From Caulobacter sp048541825 (lineage in GTDB: Bacteria; Pseudomonadota; Alphaproteobacteria; Caulobacterales; Caulobacteraceae), in the NCBI RefSeq assembly GCF_048541825.1, contig NZ_CP183332.1, positions 3,100,001-3,164,000 of the forward strand: DNA of 64,000 nt. Direction: 5' to 3'. The notes beneath the pieces were generated by a model. That model was given only the letters and a program-made list of their open reading frames with translations, had not been told where the DNA came from and ran no database searches. Below, one piece after another: positions 59,325 through 64,000 of the stretch (position 1 is the stretch's first letter; every line of letters starts with the position of its first letter). Both the position numbers and the translations under genes were made by a program.

Positions 59325-59833
59325 TCGCCGCCTGTTCCGCCATGTTCGGACGCGTAGAAGAGATGCTCCAGCACGGGCGGACCACCCGAGCCGAAGGCGA
59401 AGACCGCCGTGGTGGCGGTGGGAAAGCGACCGCGGACCTTGTTCAGGGCCACAGGCTCGGCTCCGCCCTGCAAGACCAGGCGCAGGGCCAGTTCGTGCAG
59501 GCCGGGATTGTGGCCGATGACCATGACCACGCTGGCGGCGTCGCCTTCGTCCTCCAGGGCCGCGACCACCTCTTCGGGCTCGGCGTGATAGAGGTCGCGG
59601 CGGAACTCGACCCGGGCCTTGGGAAAGGCGGCCGAGACGGCGGCGAAGGTCTCGCGGGTCCGGCGGGCGCTGGAAACCAGCACCAGATCGGGCGTCGCGC
59701 CGCTGCGGGCCAGCAGCTGACCCATCAGAGTCGCGTCCTCGCGCCCTTTCGGGGTCAAGCCACGCTCGAAGTCGCCGCCAGTCGCGGCCTGCCGTTCGGC
59801 CTGGCCGTGGCGCATGAGGATCAGACGGTCCAT
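59321..59833 (-). CDS. SixA-like histidine phosphatase
   Basis: 170 residues. The histidine phosphatase motif RHGQ occurs in LILMRHGQAERQ, followed by LTPKGREDATLMG and, late, VMVIGHNPGLHELAL with the second catalytic His. It is the SixA group, which removes phosphate from histidine-containing phosphotransfer proteins or acts on small phosphoesters. It is the first gene of the minus-strand operon to pyrD and the kinase; a link to the kinase at 55679 is possible but not shown. It is divergent from metX. Confidence 0.9.
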   Translation of the reverse strand: MDRLILMRHGQAERQAATGGDFERGLTPKGREDATLMGQLLARSGATPDLVLVSSARRTRETFAAVSAAFPKARVEFRRDLYHAEPEEVVAALEDEGDAASVVMVIGHNPGLHELALRLVLQGGAEPVALNKVRGRFPTATTAVFAFGSGGPPVLEHLFYASEHGGTGGE

Positions 59834-59911
59834 GCGCCCTCCATAGCCTCAGCCGGGGCCCGCCGGAAGCGGGCGGTTGACACCTTCTTCGTCAAGCGGT
59901 CCAAGGCGGTC

Positions 59912-61066
59912 ATGGCTGACCTGGATCTGGCCCCCTCCGCGCTGTCCGATGGCGGAACCTGGCGGTTCCCGACCAGCGCGCCCCTGCGCCTCGATTCGGG
60001 TGGCGTTATCGAGGGGCTGGAGGTCGCCTACCAGACCTATGGCGCCCTCAATGCCGACCGCTCCAACGCCGTCCTGATCTGTCACGCCCTGACCGGCGAC
60101 CAGCATGTGGCCTCGCCGCACCCGACCACGGGCAAGCCCGGCTGGTGGCTGCGGCTGGTGGGACCGGGCAAGCCGCTGGACCCGGCGCGCCACTTCATCA
60201 TTTGCTCGAACGTCATCGGCGGCTGCATGGGCTCGACGGGTCCCGCCTCGATCAACCCGGCGACCGGCAAGCCCTGGGCCCTGTCGTTCCCGATGATCAC
60301 CATCAGCGACATGGTCCGCGCCCAGGCCATGCTGGTGACGGCGCTGGGGGTCGACACCCTGTTCGCCGTGGTCGGCGGTTCGATGGGCGGCATGCAGGTC
60401 CAGCAATGGGCGGTCGACTATCCCGAGCGGCTGGCCAGCGCGGTGATCATCGCCTCGGCCTCGCGCCATTCGGCCCAGAACATCGCCTTCCACGAGGTGG
60501 GCCGCCAGGCGATCATGGCCGACCCCGACTGGCGGGGCGGGGCCTATGCCGACCACGGAACGCGGCCCGAAAAGGGTCTGGCCGTGGCGCGGATGGCCGC
60601 CCACATCACCTATCTGTCCGAGCCGGCCCTGCAGCGGAAGTTCGGCCGCGAGCTGCAGCGCGACGGCCTGTCCTGGGGCTTCGACGCCGACTTCCAGGTC
60701 GAGAGCTATCTGCGTCACCAGGGCGCCAGCTTCGTCGATCGCTTCGACGCCAACAGCTATCTCTACATCACCCGGGCCATGGACTATTTCGACATCGCCG
60801 CCAGCCATGGCGGGGTGCTGGCCAGCGCCTTTACCCGGGCCCGGCACATGCGGTTCTGCGTGCTGAGCTTCACCAGCGACTGGCTGTATCCCACCACCGA
60901 GAACCGCCACATCGTCCGCGCCCTGACGGCCGCCGGCTGCCGCGTGGCCTTCGTCGAGATCGAGAGCGACAAGGGCCATGACGCCTTCCTGCTGGACGAG
61001 CCGGTGATGGACGCGGCATTGACGGGGTTCCTGGGGTCGGTGGAACGTGAGCGGGGATTGGCGTGA
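59912..61066 (+). CDS. metX: Homoserine O-acetyltransferase
   Basis: 384 residues from the ATG at 59912 (AAGGCGG ribosome site); the longer frame to 59342 is antisense to the phosphatase. It makes O-acyl-homoserine for methionine synthesis. The alpha/beta hydrolase core shows NAVLICHALTGDQH, the nucleophile Ser in VVGGSMGGMQVQQW, and SDWLYPT with the late KGHDAFL His. A TTGACA (59877-59882) lies upstream. It precedes metW, separated by a REP-like element. Confidence 0.94.
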   Translation: MADLDLAPSALSDGGTWRFPTSAPLRLDSGGVIEGLEVAYQTYGALNADRSNAVLICHALTGDQHVASPHPTTGKPGWWLRLVGPGKPLDPARHFIICSNVIGGCMGSTGPASINPATGKPWALSFPMITISDMVRAQAMLVTALGVDTLFAVVGGSMGGMQVQQWAVDYPERLASAVIIASASRHSAQNIAFHEVGRQAIMADPDWRGGAYADHGTRPEKGLAVARMAAHITYLSEPALQRKFGRELQRDGLSWGFDADFQVESYLRHQGASFVDRFDANSYLYITRAMDYFDIAASHGGVLASAFTRARHMRFCVLSFTSDWLYPTTENRHIVRALTAAGCRVAFVEIESDKGHDAFLLDEPVMDAALTGFLGSVERERGLA

Positions 61067-61078
61067 GCGTGCGCATCC

Positions 61079-61197
61079 AAGTCCTCCCCCTGAAGGGGGA
61101 GGCGACCGAAGGTCGGTGGGGGAAAACCGCGATGAGTCGGCCGTCACTTCCCCCACCGTCGGCTGCGCCGACACCTCCCCCGCTAGGGGGAGGATTT
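61079..61197. repeat. REP-like palindromic element (copy 2)
   Basis: The 21 bp at 61079-61099 are identical to the arm at 55101-55121. The right end is a related but imperfect CCCCCGCTAGGGGGAGGA hairpin. The element sits between metX and metW, 12 nt after the metX stop, and ends 6 nt before the metW ATG, so it may affect mRNA stability or metW translation. Confidence 0.75.
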
Positions 61198-61202
61198 TCA
61201 GC

Positions 61203-61877
61203 ATGACCACTACCCGCGAAGACTTCCGCGAAATCCTGCGCCTCGTCCGTCCCGGCTCACGCGTGCTCGACGTCGGCTGCGAGGAGGGCGCGCTGCTGGA
61301 TCTGCTGGCCCATGAAAAGCAGGTCGACGGCCGAGGGCTGGAGATCAGCGCCAGCGGCGTGGCGGCCTGCATGGCGCGGGGCCTGTCGGTAGTGCAGGGC
61401 GACGCCGACCAGGACCTGGACCACTTCCCCGACAAGACCTTCGACTACGCCATCCTGTCCCAGACCCTGCAGGCGACGCGCCAGCCGCGCCACGTGCTGG
61501 CCGAGCTGTTGCGCATCGCCGACCGGGCGATCGTCTCGTTCCCCAATTTCGGCCACTGGCGGGTGCGCTGGTCGCTGCTGAGCCAGGGCCGGATGCCCGA
61601 GACCAAGGCCCTGCCCATGCCCTGGTGGTCGACGCCCAATATCCACCTGTGCACCCTGGTCGACTTCCTGGCCCTGACCGATGATCTGAACGTGCGGGTC
61701 GACGCCTGCGCGGCCTTTGCCGGTTCAGGCCCCGCCCGGCCGATCGATCCGGCCAGCCCGCTCGAGAACTGGCGGGCGGAAAGCTGCCTGTTCATGCTCA
61801 GCCGGGTCGAGCCCGGCACGAATGAGACGTCGGCGAGGGAACCATCGAGGGTCTCAGGCGATCTCTTCGACGGATGA
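61203..61877 (+). CDS. metW: Methionine biosynthesis methyltransferase-like protein MetW
   Basis: 224 residues from the ATG at 61203. The SAM-binding core reads VRPGSRVLDVGCEEGALLDLL, then VVQGDADQDLDHFPDKTFDYAILSQTLQA and SFPNFGHWRVRWSLL. MetW pairs with MetX in homoserine acylation in many bacteria; its own reaction is unclear. The C-terminus is 20-30 residues longer than the core. It overlaps the next gene by 4 nt. The GGG-rich repeat element lies just upstream. Confidence 0.93.
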   Translation: MTTTREDFREILRLVRPGSRVLDVGCEEGALLDLLAHEKQVDGRGLEISASGVAACMARGLSVVQGDADQDLDHFPDKTFDYAILSQTLQATRQPRHVLAELLRIADRAIVSFPNFGHWRVRWSLLSQGRMPETKALPMPWWSTPNIHLCTLVDFLALTDDLNVRVDACAAFAGSGPARPIDPASPLENWRAESCLFMLSRVEPGTNETSAREPSRVSGDLFDG

Positions 61878-62671
61878 AGCTTCGCCTGATGACCTACAAC
61901 GTCCACCGCTGCGTGGGCACGGACCGTGCGCTCGACGTCGAGCGCATCGCCGAGGTCATCGCCGCCGAAAATCCCGATGTGGTAGCGCTGCAGGAACTGG
62001 ACGTCCTGCGCCGGCGCACCAAGACGGTGGATCAGGCTCACCGCCTGGCCGAACTGCTGAAGATGAAGTTCCACTTCCATCCGGCCATGGCCGTGGAGGA
62101 GGAACTGTATGGCGACGCCATCCTGACCGCCCTGCCCGAGCGCCGGATCAAGGCGCAGGGCCTGCCGCTCTACCGGCGGGTGCCGGGGCTGGAGCCGCGC
62201 GGGGCCCTGTGGGTCGAGGTCATGGTCGGCGACACGCCTGTCCAGATCATCAACACCCATCTGGGCCTGATCCCGCAGGAACAGAAGCGTCAGGCCGCCG
62301 CCCTGCTGGGCGAAGCCTGGATGATGTCTGACGCCTGGACCGCGCCGGGCGTGCTGCTGGGCGACTTCAACGCCTCGCCCTACTCGGCCACCTACCGCCT
62401 GCTGCGCGCCGCCCTGCGCGACGCCCAAACGCCCAGCGGGACGTGGCTGCGGCCCGCCACGGCGACCTTCCCCTCCAGCTTCCCGTTCATGCGCATCGAC
62501 CACGTCTTCCTGACCAAGGGCCTGGAAACCCTCGCGGTGAGGTCGCCCTACGACGCCCGGGCCCGAGTGGCCTCCGACCACCTGCCGCTGGTGGTCGATC
62601 TGGAGGTTACGGCAGCAGGTGCGCCGGGGGTTCCGGTGGCGGTTCCGTCAGGCGAACCAGATCCTGCTTGA
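61874..62671 (+). CDS. Endonuclease/exonuclease/phosphatase-fold protein
   Basis: 265 residues. EEP motifs in order are LRLMTYNVHRCVGTD, VVALQELDVLRRR, IINTHLGLIPQEQKR, LLGDFNASPYS and ASDHLPLVVDLEV. No signal peptide is seen. It is cytosolic and may act on nucleic acids or phospholipids. It overlaps metW by 4 nt and its 3' end overlaps the convergent phospholipase D gene by 65 nt. The pairing with a PLD suggests a shared phosphodiester role (inference). Confidence 0.88.
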   Translation: MKLRLMTYNVHRCVGTDRALDVERIAEVIAAENPDVVALQELDVLRRRTKTVDQAHRLAELLKMKFHFHPAMAVEEELYGDAILTALPERRIKAQGLPLYRRVPGLEPRGALWVEVMVGDTPVQIINTHLGLIPQEQKRQAAALLGEAWMMSDAWTAPGVLLGDFNASPYSATYRLLRAALRDAQTPSGTWLRPATATFPSSFPFMRIDHVFLTKGLETLAVRSPYDARARVASDHLPLVVDLEVTAAGAPGVPVAVPSGEPDPA

Positions 62672-64000
62672 GACGCTCGCGGCGGCCCCAGGGTCGCCAA
62701 GCGTCGTCGGGTGAAATGGCGTCGCCAAGGCTCCAGTCAGCGATGAACTGCTGGACGCCGGTCAGATGCCGCGCGGGCACCGGCTGCAGCCGGCGCGGCG
62801 GACCGCCCTTGACGTCCAGGGCGTTGATCGCCGCCGCCAGGCCGCCCTCGCGCTGCAGGGCTTCGACCACATCGATGGCCGGACGCGCCAGGAAGTGACC
62901 GATCAGCCGGGCCAGGAAGGCGGTGATGACCTCCCGCCCCTGCTCGTCTCGCCCCTCGAAGGCCAAGTCGCACTCGGTGTCGAGACCGATCGAGCGGTTA
63001 TTGAGATTGGCCGAGCCGACCCGCAGCATCCCGTCGTCGATGATCGCCACCTTGGAATGGACGATGATCGGGTCGCCCTTGGGCGTATGGGCGCTGAACG
63101 CCGAGAAGCGGTTGTGAACATCGACCGACCGCAGTCGGTTGATCGCCGAGGTGCGAGCGCTGTCCATGGTGATCTGGTCGAAATAGCTGGGACTGCGGGC
63201 GGGCCCGACCGTCACCACCTCGGGGCCGTCGGGCTCGATCAGGCGCTCGGCCAGGGCTTCGACGATGATCGGCGAGGTCAGATACTGGTTTTCCAGATAG
63301 ATCAGCCGCTTGGCCGCCCGGATGCTGGAGAGGTGCAGCAGCAGGCTTTCGGTGACCTCCGGCCGGTCCTTCCAGGCGGCCTCGGTCCGGCTGATCGCCA
63401 CCTGTGCGCGGCGCAGGTCGGGTAGAAGCCCCGGCGGCCAGGGCGCCTCGTCGGGCCTTTCCGGGGGGCTCAGGCTCTCGCCAGTGGCGTTACGCCAACG
63501 GGCGATGAACAGGTCGCCCAGGGCCTCAGCTGCGCGGCCATCGACCAGCATCGCCACCTCGTGCCGGGCCGGATAGTGGCGTCTGGTCGGCAGGCGGCGA
63601 CGGGGATCATTGTCGAGATGCTCGCAGGTGTCCCAGCGATCGACGCCGATGTCGCCGCCGCTCAGCAAGGCCGTCGCCCCGTCGATGAGCACCACCTTCT
63701 GATGATGGCAGGCCGAGGCCGGCAGGGTGGCGTCGAGCTGATACTTGACCCGGGAGCCTGCGAAGAACGCCGCGCCGCGCTGGGGCCCGAACAGCTGAGC
63801 GGCAGCGATCGGGAACGGCATGTCCCAGGTCAGGATGCGAACGTCCAGCGCCGGGTTCAGGGCCGCCTGCCGGCGCAGGATCAGCCCGATGCGGTCAGCC
63901 TGCTCGGGATCGCGGCTCTTGCGAACCCGGTCCGGATCCAGCCGCGTCAGAGGGTCGAACACCCAGGCCAGAATCCAGATCGAGCGCTTGGCGGCCAGCA
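62607..64000 (-). CDS. Phospholipase D-like phosphodiesterase (partial, 5' end outside)
   Basis: The frame runs from the TAG/TGA end at 62607 to the window edge, at least 464 residues. Two HKD motifs are visible: ACHHQKVVLIDGATALLSGGD and IIVHSKVAIIDDGMLRVGSANLNNRS. The N-terminal AAKRSIWILAWVFDPLTRLD is read from the edge, so the true start lies beyond 64000. Two-HKD enzymes include cardiolipin synthases and secreted PLDs. It overlaps the EEP gene 3' end by 65 nt in convergent orientation. Confidence 0.9.
   Translation of the reverse strand, partial: LAAKRSIWILAWVFDPLTRLDPDRVRKSRDPEQADRIGLILRRQAALNPALDVRILTWDMPFPIAAAQLFGPQRGAAFFAGSRVKYQLDATLPASACHHQKVVLIDGATALLSGGDIGVDRWDTCEHLDNDPRRRLPTRRHYPARHEVAMLVDGRAAEALGDLFIARWRNATGESLSPPERPDEAPWPPGLLPDLRRAQVAISRTEAAWKDRPEVTESLLLHLSSIRAAKRLIYLENQYLTSPIIVEALAERLIEPDGPEVVTVGPARSPSYFDQITMDSARTSAINRLRSVDVHNRFSAFSAHTPKGDPIIVHSKVAIIDDGMLRVGSANLNNRSIGLDTECDLAFEGRDEQGREVITAFLARLIGHFLARPAIDVVEALQREGGLAAAINALDVKGGPPRRLQPVPARHLTGVQQFIADWSLGDAISPDDAWRPWGRRERLKQDLVRLTEPPPEPPAHLLP

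Overview
The window is very GC-rich, has tightly packed genes with 1-4 nt stop/start overlaps, and carries gene families typical of Caulobacterales: TonB receptor/FecIR, bufferin-type DUF692/DUF2282 genes, plant-type glutamate-cysteine ligase and a neighbouring metX-metW pair. It most likely comes from a Caulobacter- or Phenylobacterium-like alphaproteobacterium. This is inferred from gene content and style; no species call is possible.

Layout. (1) 1-9,434: left chromosomal flank. After the tail of an AraC-type regulator comes a cluster of DUF547, TVP38/TMEM64, a mercuric-reductase-like flavoprotein, a flavoprotein related to the domain fused to some SelD proteins, DUF1499, a radical SAM enzyme, two glycosyltransferase-like proteins and an MTA-phosphorylase-like enzyme. 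The order suggests a pathway that makes and trims a SAM-derived nucleoside product. (2) 9,604-52,538: a 42.9-kb integrated island. A perfect 55-bp direct repeat of the 3' part of a tRNA-Arg(ACG) gene bounds it, and a tyrosine integrase with an excisionase-like gene sits at its right end. (3) 52,491-64,000: right flank with the intact tRNA-Arg, ggt, a repeat-rich 1.1-kb gap, a histidine kinase, TVP38, pyrD, DUF952, sixA-like, metX-metW, a nuclease/phosphatase-fold enzyme and a phospholipase D.

Inside the island, from left to right: a beta-propeller-like protein, an exported EEP-fold enzyme and a PHP-fold enzyme beside a FecI-FecR-TonB receptor locus; PPOX-like, SnoaL-like and YHS proteins; an AhpD-like protein with a LysR regulator; a five-gene bufferin (copper-binding RiPP) operon with an added thioredoxin; cyanase with a soluble MCP-like protein; a hybrid histidine kinase; a thiol-redox block (GST, a PPOX-ferredoxin reductase-ferredoxin fusion, DJ-1, glutathione reductase, glutamate-cysteine ligase); FabF, a lipase and an oxidoreductase; a zone of broken and duplicated regulatory genes; a cupin plus MFS exporter; and a beta-lactamase-fold hydrolase. 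The last 3.5 kb before the integrase is gene-poor, partly decayed and odd in composition. No conjugation, phage structural or partition genes were recognised, so the island looks like an integrative cargo element that depends on help for transfer, or a decayed ICE. The shared theme is metal, thiol and oxidative stress.
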